Shown here in pieces: positions 53,107 to 61,482 of a stretch of DNA of 64,000 nucleotides. The position numbers and the translations under genes were made by a program. Every line of letters starts with the position of its first letter. Within the stretch, counting starts at the first letter, position 1. The notes under the pieces were generated by a model. That model searched no databases. It worked only from the letters and a program-made list of their open reading frames with translations, and was not told where the DNA came from. The stretch is from Myxococcus xanthus (GTDB lineage: Bacteria; Myxococcota; Myxococcia; Myxococcales; Myxococcaceae), in contig NZ_FNOH01000006.1 in the NCBI RefSeq assembly GCF_900106535.1, forward strand, positions 310,001 to 374,000, read 5' to 3'.

Positions 53107-53277
53107 ATGGCTCCGGAAGAGACCCTGTCCGCAGCGCCCGCCCACTCCGAGCCCGCCACTTCCGAGGCGGCGCACAGCGAGGTCTCCGCCGCGCCCGAGA
53201 AGCTGGATGAGATCGAGGAGATCGACTTCCTGCTCGAGGAGATCGAGAGCAAGATTGCTCCGCTCGCGCTGGCTTGA
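53107..53277 (+). CDS. Small acidic 56-residue peptide, possible RiPP precursor
   Basis: 56 codons from ATG at 53107 with the strongest ribosome-binding site in the window (AGGAGG, four bases before ATG), so the short frame is very likely real. The first half is Ala/Glu/Ser/Pro/His-rich and low in complexity. The second half, DEIEEIDFLLEEIESKIAPL, is an acidic amphipathic helix followed by a hydrophobic end, ALA. That layout (acidic leader, short C-terminal tail) recalls ribosomal peptide precursors, though there is no Cys and the tail holds no Ser/Thr. The stop overlaps or adjoins the start of a Rieske oxygenase gene, suggesting coupled translation. I do not recognise the family. Confidence 0.7.
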   Translation: MAPEETLSAAPAHSEPATSEAAHSEVSAAPEKLDEIEEIDFLLEEIESKIAPLALA

Positions 53278-53282
53278 GGGTC

Positions 53283-54281
53283 GTGCGTTCCTACGTTGAC
53301 GCCTTCTCTCCGTACTGGCACCCGGTCGCCTTCTCCAGCGAGCTGACGGCCGTTCCACTCCCCGTGCATTTGCTGGGGACGGAGCTGGTGCTGTGGCGGA
53401 CGGGCTCGGGCGTGGCCGTGACGCACCGGCGATGTGCACACCGGGGCGCCGACCTCAGCGTGGGCGTCGTCACCCCGGAAGGGCTGCGCTGCGGCTTCCA
53501 TGGCTGGACCTACGGCTCGGACGGACGCTGTGTGCGGGTGCCGTCACAGCCCGCCGCGCCCATTCCCGCCCGGGCACGCGTCTCCGCCTTCCAGGCCACG
53601 GAGCGGTACGGCCTCGTCTGGGTCTGCCTGTCCCCGGAGCCCGCCGCGCCGCTGCCGGAGTGGCCGGAGCTGGAGGACGGCGCCCTGGCCACCGTGCCAC
53701 TGCCGGTGCTGGAGTGGGACGTCGCCGCGGGCCGGATGATTGAGGTCGTCCTGGACGTGGCGCACCTGTCCTTCGTGCACGAAGGCACCTTCGGCAACCC
53801 GGAGCAGCCGGAAGTGCTTCCCTATGAAGTGGAGCGGCGCGCCACCGGCGTCGGCGCGCGCATCGTCTATCCAGCGCTGGCTCCGGCGACGGATGGCATG
53901 CCGCCCCGGGTGGATCGCACCACGCTCACCTACGACGTGACGCTGCCCTTCGCCGCGAAGCTGGCCTTCAAGCCCACGCTCTTCTACGTCCACACCGTCT
54001 ACGCCATCGCCTCTCCGCTCTCCGAGGAGAAGATGCGGTGCTTCTACTTCGCCTCGTACCACCCCCGGCTGCGCAACCACTTCCCGGACATGTTCGTGAA
54101 GAGTGAGCTGGCCATCCTGGAGCAGGACCGGCGCACGCTGGAGGGCGTGCGTCCCCGGGCCCAGCCCCTGGACTTCGCCAGCGAGGTCCACACACCCGCG
54201 GACCGCCTGCCCATCGAATACCGCCGGGGTGTCATCGCCCTGCGGCTGGGCAAGCCCGTGGACGGACCCGCCCCGGAATGA
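53283..54281 (+). CDS. Rieske non-haem iron oxygenase (alpha-subunit type)
   Basis: 332 residues from a GTG at 53283; a TTG at 53274 overlapping the peptide stop is an alternative. The Rieske motif is complete: CAHRGADL (CxH) and CGFHGWTYG (CxxH), about 45-80. The catalytic domain has VVLDVAHLSFVHEGTFG, the DxxHxxxxH iron-binding pattern near 160, with Glu in place of the usual Asn four residues upstream of the Asp. The family (vanillate demethylase, PAO and similar) hydroxylates, dealkylates or desaturates substrates using O2 and electrons from a reductase. No reductase gene is adjacent; two cytochromes follow instead. The preceding peptide could be its substrate, an inference. Confidence 0.85.
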   Translation: MRSYVDAFSPYWHPVAFSSELTAVPLPVHLLGTELVLWRTGSGVAVTHRRCAHRGADLSVGVVTPEGLRCGFHGWTYGSDGRCVRVPSQPAAPIPARARVSAFQATERYGLVWVCLSPEPAAPLPEWPELEDGALATVPLPVLEWDVAAGRMIEVVLDVAHLSFVHEGTFGNPEQPEVLPYEVERRATGVGARIVYPALAPATDGMPPRVDRTTLTYDVTLPFAAKLAFKPTLFYVHTVYAIASPLSEEKMRCFYFASYHPRLRNHFPDMFVKSELAILEQDRRTLEGVRPRAQPLDFASEVHTPADRLPIEYRRGVIALRLGKPVDGPAPE

Positions 54282-55270
54282 GGACCCACACCCCCATGCG
54301 CTCCCATCTCCTGTTCCTGCTGCTGGCGCTGAGCGCCTGTCAGCGCAACGAATCGCCGCCGCCACCCGCGAAGGCTCCGGCCGCATCCGCGCCGTCGCCT
54401 CGTGCTCCCGCCGTCCCGGCCGTCACCGCGTCCGCGGACGCGGCGAAGCTGGAGCGGGGCCGGTACCTCGTGGAGAACGTGCTCGCCTGTGGCTCCTGCC
54501 ACACGCCGCGCGACTGGGCTCGGTATGGAGGCCCCGCCTCCGGGCCCGCGCTCTCCGGCGCCTGCTGGGATGACGCGGCCTGGGAGCTGCCCGGTCGCGT
54601 CTGCGCGCCCAACATCACCTCCGATCCCGAGCACGGCATCGGCCGCTGGACGGATGAGGAGCTGATGCGCGCGCTGCGCGACGGCACCGGGCGCGATGGG
54701 AAGACGCTCTTCCCACTCATGCCGTTCCTCCTCTACCGCGAGCTGTCGGACGCGGACGCCCATGCCGTGATTGCCTGGCTGCGTCAGGCCCCGGCCACCC
54801 CGCGCGCTTCGGCCCGCTCGGTCATCCCGGACGAGGTGTACGCGCAGTACAAGGACATGGCCGCGCCCATGAAGACGGCCGTGCCGGAGCCCGCCGCAGA
54901 TGACGTCTCTCGCGGTCGCTACCTGGCCACCATGGCGCAGTGCGCCGCGTGTCACGCGGGCATGGACGAGGCGGGCACGCCCTTCGTGGGAGGACGTCCG
55001 CTGCCCACGCCGCACGGCCCGGAAGTCGTATCCAATCTCACGCCGCATGCACACGGACTGGGCGCCGTGGACGAAGCAGCCTTCGTCGCCCGCTTCACCG
55101 CCTTCAAGGACCTGGCACCCGCGCCCGCGCGGGCGGGCCAGGTGAACAAGCTCACCATGCCCTGGGGTTTCTTCGCCGGACTGGCGGAGGCGGACCTCAA
55201 GGCCCTCTACCGTTACCTGCGCACGGTGCCCGCCGTGGCCCCCGCCGCGCCGTCCGCGTCTGGCAAATGA
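54278..55270 (+). CDS. Diheme cytochrome c lipoprotein
   Basis: 330 residues; the start overlaps the Rieske stop by ATGA (54278-54281), with an in-frame ATG at 54296 as alternative. Signal and lipobox LLLALSAC, so probably a lipoprotein. A Pro/Ala-rich linker precedes two class I cytochrome c domains with haem motifs CGSCH (about 70) and CAACH (about 225), Met ligands likely in LFPLMPF and LTMPWGF. This is the two-domain form of alcohol-dehydrogenase cytochrome subunits and similar electron carriers. Its coupling to a Rieske gene suggests it supplies or takes electrons in the same pathway, although the oxygenase would be cytoplasmic unless exported. Confidence 0.87.
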   Translation: MRTHTPMRSHLLFLLLALSACQRNESPPPPAKAPAASAPSPRAPAVPAVTASADAAKLERGRYLVENVLACGSCHTPRDWARYGGPASGPALSGACWDDAAWELPGRVCAPNITSDPEHGIGRWTDEELMRALRDGTGRDGKTLFPLMPFLLYRELSDADAHAVIAWLRQAPATPRASARSVIPDEVYAQYKDMAAPMKTAVPEPAADDVSRGRYLATMAQCAACHAGMDEAGTPFVGGRPLPTPHGPEVVSNLTPHAHGLGAVDEAAFVARFTAFKDLAPAPARAGQVNKLTMPWGFFAGLAEADLKALYRYLRTVPAVAPAAPSASGK

Positions 55271-55375
55271 CCCATTCTGGCGCCACCTGGGAGCGTCCGG
55301 TAGACTCCCAGCGCGTCCCCTGAAAGCCCATCGTTGCGCGCCCTTCCCCCAGGGGCGCGCGTGACGCGTGCCCCC

Positions 55376-57259
55376 ATGAAATCTCTTTTCAAGCGACTGC
55401 TCCTGTCCGTGCTGGTGTGCTCCGCCGGCTGCGACGTCTTCAACATCGGCGACGCCGAAGGGACCCGTGGCCGCGGCGCGAGGGCGTTCGACCCGTATTC
55501 GAGCTCGGCCTCCGGCGCCATCTCCCTGTCCCTGCTGTACTTCAATGGCTGCGCCATCCTGCCCACCGGTGAGCCGGTGTCGGCCGGCTCGCTGGACCTG
55601 CCGGACTATCCGGCCACCTGCGAGGCCATGAACAGGATGGGCCAGCAGGTGCCGCCCTCGGCGCGGTTCGAGGTGACGCCGGGCGTCAGCTACTTCATCC
55701 GCGAGTTCACCGCGGTGGACGCCGTCTCCGACGTCCACACCGACTTCAAGAACCAGCACGCCCCGTCCTTCTGGATGCGCAAGGAGTCGCGCTTCAAGGA
55801 CCTGGACTGGTCGGGCGTGACGGTGGGCCGGGACGAGTGGACGAACGACTTCGACTCCACCTTTCAGCGCGAGACGTACTACGAGAACGCCGCGTGGATG
55901 CGCTCGCTGGACGACACCTTCCTCATCGAGGTGCTCGACGCGGACGGCGCCGTGCGCACCTCCATCACCTACAGCCGCCGTGACTTCATGGGTGAGGGCG
56001 CCACCACGGGCCGCACGCGCGCCAGCTGGCTGGTGGCGGACCTGGCGCGGCCTCGCTTCCCGGGAGACCCGGAGGTGAGCCTGCTGCCGGACGGCACCGA
56101 GCCCACCTACAAGACGATGGTGAAGGCGTCCTTCTCCGGCGCCACCAACCCGTTCAAGACGCTGACCATGCCGCAGCTCTCCGGCGAGGGACTCATCCGC
56201 GTCACTTGGAGCCAGCTGCCCCTCAAGCCCTTCCTCTTCCCCATCGTCTTCGCGCCCGAGGCGGAGCGCCCGGCCACCTGCTACCGGCTGGATGAAAGCG
56301 GGCTGGCCACCGATGAACAGGTGCCTTGTGGCTTCGGCCTGACGCAGGCGGTGCGCGTCAACCGCCCGACCAACGGCAGCTACTTCATGCCCGGTGACTC
56401 GGTGGACTTCATGGTGTCGCTGCGCGACGGGGACGGCAACGGCCTGCATCCGCGCAACCGGATGCCCAGCTACAACGAGTACATGGGCGAGTCCTCCAAC
56501 GGCCTCGCGTACTTCAACGAGGAGATGCTGCTGACCTACCGCGAGGCCAGCTCCTCGGAGTCCGGCTTCAAGGTGGTGGGCCCGCTGCAGGACCTGCAGG
56601 TGTCGCGCGGTTCCTACACGCTGCCGTACTTCTCCTTCCCGCTGTTCAGCGAGCCGCACTTCTACCTGCCGCCCGGCTCCAACCAGCTCGCGGGCGGCGG
56701 TGATGCCCAGCCGCCCACGCACTACTCGGTGACGCTGCCGCCGAACGCGAAGGCGGGCACCTACGCCATCATCCTCAAGGGGCACCGCACCTTCATGGGC
56801 GAGCGCCTCAACCGGCTGGACCCCTTCTTCTTCCAGGTGGGCCAGGCCCAGCCCACCACCTACCCGGGCCGCGTGGGCAACTGCCAGGTGTGCCACAACG
56901 GGGTGAACTCGCTCTCCAACGTGCACCACGGCATGTCCGTGGACCACGTGGAGGCGTGCAAGACGTGCCACATCGAGGAGGGCTACGGCTACCTGCCGGA
57001 CATCATCCACCGCATCCACAACAGCTCGCGCAAGTACAACCAGAACAAGGGTGACTGCACCATGTGTCACCTGACGCGGGAGAGCACGCTGTGGCCCAGC
57101 CTGATGAGCTGCAATGGCTGCCACGTGGCATCGCACGGCACGGAGTACTTCGACCTTCGCTTCGAGCCCATGCAGAACACGCCCAACGGCTACGGCAACT
57201 GCGCCGAATCGTGCCACGTCACCACGCCGCCGGCCGAGCACATCCTCCCGCCCCGCTGA
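55376..57259 (+). CDS. Multiheme cytochrome c lipoprotein with five haem sites
   Basis: 627 residues from an ATG at 55376. Signal sequence LLLSVLVCSAGC ends in a lipobox-like Cys (Ser rather than Leu at -3). The first 470 residues are beta-rich, consisting of repeated Ig-like segments without recognised catalytic motifs. The last 120 residues carry CQVCH, CKTCH, CTMCH, CNGCH and an unusual CAESCH (CxxxCH). YLPDIIHRIHNSSRK between sites resembles the IHxIH region of the OmcA/MtrC decaheme family. It is probably displayed on the outer membrane or periplasmic face as an electron carrier. It follows the diheme cytochrome by 105 bp and precedes another lipoprotein by 17 bp. Confidence 0.83.
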   Translation: MKSLFKRLLLSVLVCSAGCDVFNIGDAEGTRGRGARAFDPYSSSASGAISLSLLYFNGCAILPTGEPVSAGSLDLPDYPATCEAMNRMGQQVPPSARFEVTPGVSYFIREFTAVDAVSDVHTDFKNQHAPSFWMRKESRFKDLDWSGVTVGRDEWTNDFDSTFQRETYYENAAWMRSLDDTFLIEVLDADGAVRTSITYSRRDFMGEGATTGRTRASWLVADLARPRFPGDPEVSLLPDGTEPTYKTMVKASFSGATNPFKTLTMPQLSGEGLIRVTWSQLPLKPFLFPIVFAPEAERPATCYRLDESGLATDEQVPCGFGLTQAVRVNRPTNGSYFMPGDSVDFMVSLRDGDGNGLHPRNRMPSYNEYMGESSNGLAYFNEEMLLTYREASSSESGFKVVGPLQDLQVSRGSYTLPYFSFPLFSEPHFYLPPGSNQLAGGGDAQPPTHYSVTLPPNAKAGTYAIILKGHRTFMGERLNRLDPFFFQVGQAQPTTYPGRVGNCQVCHNGVNSLSNVHHGMSVDHVEACKTCHIEEGYGYLPDIIHRIHNSSRKYNQNKGDCTMCHLTRESTLWPSLMSCNGCHVASHGTEYFDLRFEPMQNTPNGYGNCAESCHVTTPPAEHILPPR

Positions 57260-57276
57260 GCCCTCAGAGGAACGCC

Positions 57277-58374
57277 ATGAAGGTTCGCTCTCTCATTGCC
57301 TCGACCCTGTCCGCCGCCGTGCTGAGCGCGTGCGCTGATAGCAGTGCACCGCCTCCACCCAAGCTGGACGCCGAGGCGCCCTACACCGACCTGCCCGACC
57401 GGCGGGTGCCCGTCTCCGGCGTCATCTTCGATCCGGAGGCGATGTTCTATACCTTCGTCATGTGGCCGCCCGACCCGGAGGACCCGGAGGCCGGGCCGCC
57501 GCTGCCGGCGCTGCTGTATGGCATGCCCACGGTGATGCGCGCGTCCGTGTGGGGCGCGCAGGTCAGCATGGTGGGGCCCACCGGCGAGGTGGTCGACACC
57601 AGCGGCCCCGCGATGCCGCCCTGGGGCAACTTCCAGACGGAAGGCATTCCCTCCGACCCGACGGTGCCGTACCTCATGCGCGCCGAGCCCGCGCCCGGGC
57701 TCTCCGTGGGGGCCGCCGACATGTTCCCGGAGGAGGAGGGCCACGCGCCCATCCCCGCGGTGCCGTACTACGCCACCACCAGCCTGCGGCCCATCGCGGC
57801 CACCGGGACGCAGTGCCTCATCCAGTCGCCGGCCATCGTGGGCGAGGCGGGCGCGCTCGGCGCGCTGGCGCAGGTGATTTCCGAGGAGACGGGGACGTCC
57901 GTCTCCCCGGCCAGCCTGGCGGATGCCTCGTCGGGCCGCTCGGTGGCGCTGCTGTGGGTCTACTCGCCCAGCCCGGTGCTGGACGCGTTCCTGTTCCCCA
58001 GCGGTGACATCGCGGCGGAGACGACGGCGGGCACGCTGTACGCCATCGACTGGGCGCCGCCGGGCTCGTTCCCGGGCCAGACGGAGATGGGCTACTTCGC
58101 CATCCCCGGCGGCATGAGCAGCCTGGGCTACTACGCCCTGGTGGTGCAGCCGGGCGCCCCGAGCGCGCTGACGGTGAGCTTCGTGGACACCCTGGAGGAC
58201 GAGGAGGAGGGCCGGCCCTGGGAGGTGCCTCCCTTCTTCGTCGAGGGCCTGCCGCCGGGAGTGTCCTTCACGCGCCTGTTCGCCATGGAGGCCTCGCCGC
58301 CCGTGGAGGAGAACCCCTACGAGGAGCCCGCGCCGCCGCCGGACTTCGGCTTTCTCTGCTACCCGGAGGGGTGA
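57277..58374 (+). CDS. Lipoprotein of unknown function downstream of multiheme cytochrome
   Basis: 365 residues from an ATG at 57277 with AGAGGA six bases upstream. The lipobox is AVLSAC. No haem motif, no transmembrane helix after the signal; the mature part is Pro/Ala/Gly-rich with short beta segments (PVSGVIFDPEAMFYTFVM, LRPIAATGTQCL) and an acidic, Pro-rich tail. The gene lies 17 bp after the five-haem lipoprotein and ends before the convergent tldD. I do not recognise the family. Co-transcription suggests it assists or partners the cytochrome at the cell surface. Confidence 0.75.
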   Translation: MKVRSLIASTLSAAVLSACADSSAPPPPKLDAEAPYTDLPDRRVPVSGVIFDPEAMFYTFVMWPPDPEDPEAGPPLPALLYGMPTVMRASVWGAQVSMVGPTGEVVDTSGPAMPPWGNFQTEGIPSDPTVPYLMRAEPAPGLSVGAADMFPEEEGHAPIPAVPYYATTSLRPIAATGTQCLIQSPAIVGEAGALGALAQVISEETGTSVSPASLADASSGRSVALLWVYSPSPVLDAFLFPSGDIAAETTAGTLYAIDWAPPGSFPGQTEMGYFAIPGGMSSLGYYALVVQPGAPSALTVSFVDTLEDEEEGRPWEVPPFFVEGLPPGVSFTRLFAMEASPPVEENPYEEPAPPPDFGFLCYPEG

Positions 58375-58396
58375 CGCACCCAGGCGCCCACGGCGC

Positions 58397-59731
58397 TCAC
58401 CGCGAGGGCTCCACCGTGAGCCCGCGGAAGCGCACCGTGGGCTGCCCGAAGGACACCGGAAGCGGGCCATGGTCCAGCTTCCGGCAGCCGCGCGTGGCGA
58501 AGAGGTTCTTCGTGTCCGCGCCCACCGCGTCGATGGCGGCCAGCGCCTCCAGCCCGTTGCCCCGGAGGATGCCGGGGCCCACGCGGCGCCCAGGCCGGCC
58601 GTTTCGAATTTCCCGCGCCTCCACGATGTAGAAGCTGAAGTCGCCTGACAGCAGGTCCATCTGCCGGGGCGTGAGGTGCTGCACCAGCAGCCCGTGCGGA
58701 ATGTCCGCCATCAGCGCCTCCAGGTGTCCCTGGTGCGCGTCCACGCGCGTGTGGGCCATGCGAGGCAGGGGCGGGTGCCGGTAGCTGACGCGCCGCCCGT
58801 GTCCGTTGGGCGCGCGGCCCAGCGCGGCGGCGCTGCGAGCATCCAGCAGGGGCGCGTCCACCCGGCCCTCGCGGATGAGTGTCACCGGGAGCGCGGCGTG
58901 GCCTTCATCGTCCCAGGCGAAGCCGAGCGCGCCGTGGCCGTCCGTCGGGTCGTCCGAGACGCTGAGGTGCGCACCAGCCACCTGCTGCCCCAGCCGCCGC
59001 GCCAGGTATGAGCCGCCGCGCGCGACGACGTCTCCCTCCAGGGGATGTCCGCACACCTCGTGGAAGAAGCAGCCGGAGGCGGCGCCTGGTGGAAAGACGA
59101 TGGGCAGCACGTCGCGGGGGCAGGGCACCATGGGTGTTGTGTCCCGCAGCTCCCGCGCCATGCTCTCCACGAGCGCTTCCAACGAGGGCAGCGCGGTGCG
59201 TGCCCCGGTGACGTCCGGCCAGGCGGCGCAGCGCCACAGTTCTGCCATGCCCGCGCCGGTGTCGTGGAAGGCCTTCACTTCGAGCAGGGCATGGCGCTGG
59301 TGGTCTTCTCTCTGGTGCGCGTCGCTGGCGGACAGCGTGCGCCGCTCCACTTCGCGCAGCAGCACGTCCAGGTGCTGGGCGCCCGCGGCCCGCGCTGTCG
59401 CCTCCAGTTGGCGGACGAGCGACACCATGGCCTCCGTGTCGCTCGCGAGCCGGGGCTCGGCGTCGAGCAGGGGACGGGCCTGGTATGCCAGCGCCTCCGG
59501 CATGAGGCCGTGCTTCCATCGGGCGCCAGCCACCTGGGCCCATTGCCAGGCCATACTGTCCGGGGTGGTCTGCCCCATGGACCAGCCCTGGTCGAGCACG
59601 GGGGGGATGACGCGGAGCCCGGAACGCTGGTGGAGGACCTCGGTGACTTCGCGCCGCTCCACGAACCAATCCAAGCGAGTGTCCTCCGGCCGGGCACCAC
59701 GCGGGCTGGCCGTGGCGTCGGTGACGCCCAC
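58397..59731 (-). CDS. tldD: TldD-family metalloprotease subunit
   Basis: 444 residues. The TldD zinc motif is FFHEVCGHPLEGD (HExxxH plus downstream acidic residues) near 230, followed by the barrel region (DGHGALGFAWDDEG, HTRVDAHQGHLEALM) and a C-terminal GNGLEALAAIDAVGADT. TldD pairs with TldE to form a heterodimeric protease that digests unfolded peptides through a narrow tunnel; in E. coli it removes the microcin B17 leader and degrades CcdA. The TldE gene starts divergently 200 bp away. The start at 59731 is the first ATG after a long open stretch. A peptide-like precursor lies 5 kb away, which may be coincidental. Confidence 0.88.
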   Translation of the reverse strand: MGVTDATASPRGARPEDTRLDWFVERREVTEVLHQRSGLRVIPPVLDQGWSMGQTTPDSMAWQWAQVAGARWKHGLMPEALAYQARPLLDAEPRLASDTEAMVSLVRQLEATARAAGAQHLDVLLREVERRTLSASDAHQREDHQRHALLEVKAFHDTGAGMAELWRCAAWPDVTGARTALPSLEALVESMARELRDTTPMVPCPRDVLPIVFPPGAASGCFFHEVCGHPLEGDVVARGGSYLARRLGQQVAGAHLSVSDDPTDGHGALGFAWDDEGHAALPVTLIREGRVDAPLLDARSAAALGRAPNGHGRRVSYRHPPLPRMAHTRVDAHQGHLEALMADIPHGLLVQHLTPRQMDLLSGDFSFYIVEAREIRNGRPGRRVGPGILRGNGLEALAAIDAVGADTKNLFATRGCRKLDHGPLPVSFGQPTVRFRGLTVEPSR

Positions 59732-59801
59732 CGTGAAACGGCGGGCACAGGTTCAGGAGCATACGCCAGACGGCGAGGCGGACCCATGCACGCGCCTGGA
59801 T

Positions 59802-59813
59802 TGCGTGCACGCA
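59802..59813. promoter_or_regulatory. 12-bp palindrome in the tldD/tldE divergent promoter region
   Basis: TGCGTGCACGCA at 59802-59813 is a perfect palindrome, about 70 bp upstream of tldD and 119 bp upstream of tldE, in a 200-bp non-coding interval. It could be an operator shared by both genes. High-GC DNA produces such palindromes by chance, so this is a weak call. Confidence 0.25.
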
Positions 59814-59931
59814 CGGACGGACGGTTGAACCACCGATACGGAATCCGCGCGACAACGCGGAGCGTCCCCACGCGAGGACGGAGACCGGTATCCTCACGAG
59901 CAGTCCCAGCGTGTGTCGGCGGAGGCAGTGG

Positions 59932-61314
59932 ATGCGGGGCGGTTCCGGTTCCGAGGAGGACAGCGGGGTGGCGGCATACGCGGGCCTTCAGCCTCGCGAA
60001 TGGCTGACGTCCGCTGGCGAAGCGCTGGAGGGCTTCACGCGGCACCACGCACCCTCGCAGGCCGAGCTGTTCCTCGCCGCGGAGCGCAGGCTGTCGTTCG
60101 AATACGACGCCGGGACGGGGCGCTCCATCGTCAACCAGGGGGAGACCATGGATGCCATGGCGCGCGTGAGCTGGGACGCGCGGCAGGGCATGTTGACCGC
60201 GCCGGTGGGTGAGACAGGCGCGCTGCCGCTGCTCCTGGAGCGCACCGCGCGACAGGCCACTTCAGGACGTGCGAGTCCGCTGCCAGAGCTTCCAGCTCAG
60301 AGCGATTCCCCGAGTGTCTCGAGTCCTCCTCCGCTCCAGCCGGAGCGCGCGGCGCGCCGGATGAAACACTTCATCGAGACCGCCGTGCCCCCTGGCAGCG
60401 TCGTGCAGGCCGCGCTGCTCACCCAGGTGTCCACGTGGCGCGCCCTGGTGCGCGCAAGTGGCGCGCGCCGTGCTCGCACGGAATGGCGCGAGGAACTGTT
60501 CGTGCGCTGTGAGACGCCGCGAGGCGCCGTGGTGGATGCGGTGGCGTTTCCCGAAACAGCGGCGGACGACACGGTCATCATTCCGCTGCGCCATCGACTC
60601 GCGGAGGCTGTAGCTGCCCTCACGGGCCCCGCGGAGTCGCTGGACCGCGACCTCCCCCTGGTGCTGCGGCCGGCGGTGGCCGCGCCTCTCGCGGCGGGGC
60701 TCATCTGGTTGCTACGGGGCGACGTGGCCGCGGCCACACCCGCCCTGGCCCGGGCCGTGGGGCGCAAGTTGTTCCCCTCGGTCCTGAGCGTGGTGGACGA
60801 CCCGAACCACCCCACGGGCACGCGGCGCGTATCCATGGATGATGAAGGACTCTCCACAGACACGCTGTCGCTGGTCGACGCGGGCGTGCTGCGAGGCTTC
60901 CTTCACGCCTCCGACACCGCATCGCGGCTCGGCGCGCCGCTCAACGGGCGTGGCTTCCGCACCAGCATGTCACCACCCACGCCCGAAGCCGTGAATCCCT
61001 TCCTCGTGCCCGGTGAGACCGCCGTGCTCCCCGCGCACTACACGGAACTCGTCGCGCGCGTGGAGACCTTCACCACCATGCCGCGTCCCGGCACCGTCAC
61101 GTTGGTGGCGGGCGGCTGGGAGGTACGCGACGGCCGTCGTGTGCGCCGCATCGCTCCGGTGGAACTGGAGCTCCCCGTGCTGGAGACCTTCCGCGCGCTG
61201 CGCGGCGTGGGGACGGACCTGACCTTTTTCCCCACCGCCGAGGGCTGTGGCACGCCGACGCTCGTCTTCCCGCCCCTGCTGTCGGGTGCCCAGGGAGGGC
61301 AGGCGGCCAGGTGA
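59932..61314 (+). CDS. tldE: TldE/PmbA-family protease subunit
   Basis: 460 residues from an ATG at 59932, with GGAGG six bases upstream; a GTG at 59911 is less well placed. The sequence shares the Tld fold (ARVSWDARQGMLTAPVG, VDDPNHPTGTRRVSMDDEGL, LSLVDAGVLRGFLHASDTA, SMSPPTPEAVNPFLV) and lacks the HExxxH zinc site, as expected for TldE. Length matches the family (about 450). With divergent TldD it would form the TldDE heterodimer acting in the cytoplasm on unfolded peptides. A long Pro/Ser-rich insertion (about 115-150) is unusual. Confidence 0.87.
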   Translation: MRGGSGSEEDSGVAAYAGLQPREWLTSAGEALEGFTRHHAPSQAELFLAAERRLSFEYDAGTGRSIVNQGETMDAMARVSWDARQGMLTAPVGETGALPLLLERTARQATSGRASPLPELPAQSDSPSVSSPPPLQPERAARRMKHFIETAVPPGSVVQAALLTQVSTWRALVRASGARRARTEWREELFVRCETPRGAVVDAVAFPETAADDTVIIPLRHRLAEAVAALTGPAESLDRDLPLVLRPAVAAPLAAGLIWLLRGDVAAATPALARAVGRKLFPSVLSVVDDPNHPTGTRRVSMDDEGLSTDTLSLVDAGVLRGFLHASDTASRLGAPLNGRGFRTSMSPPTPEAVNPFLVPGETAVLPAHYTELVARVETFTTMPRPGTVTLVAGGWEVRDGRRVRRIAPVELELPVLETFRALRGVGTDLTFFPTAEGCGTPTLVFPPLLSGAQGGQAAR

Positions 61315-61482
61315 AGTCCACGTCCCTTGGGGCGGCGCGGGGCCAGCCAGGCGACGCGGGCCCGCCTGCCCTGCGAGCAGGACGCGCGCTGTCTTCGAAT
61401 CCGGTGCATGCTGCGCGCACGACGCTGGGCCGCCGGTACGAGGCCCCCGGGCCCAGGGAGGCGGCGTCACGGGAGGACACGG

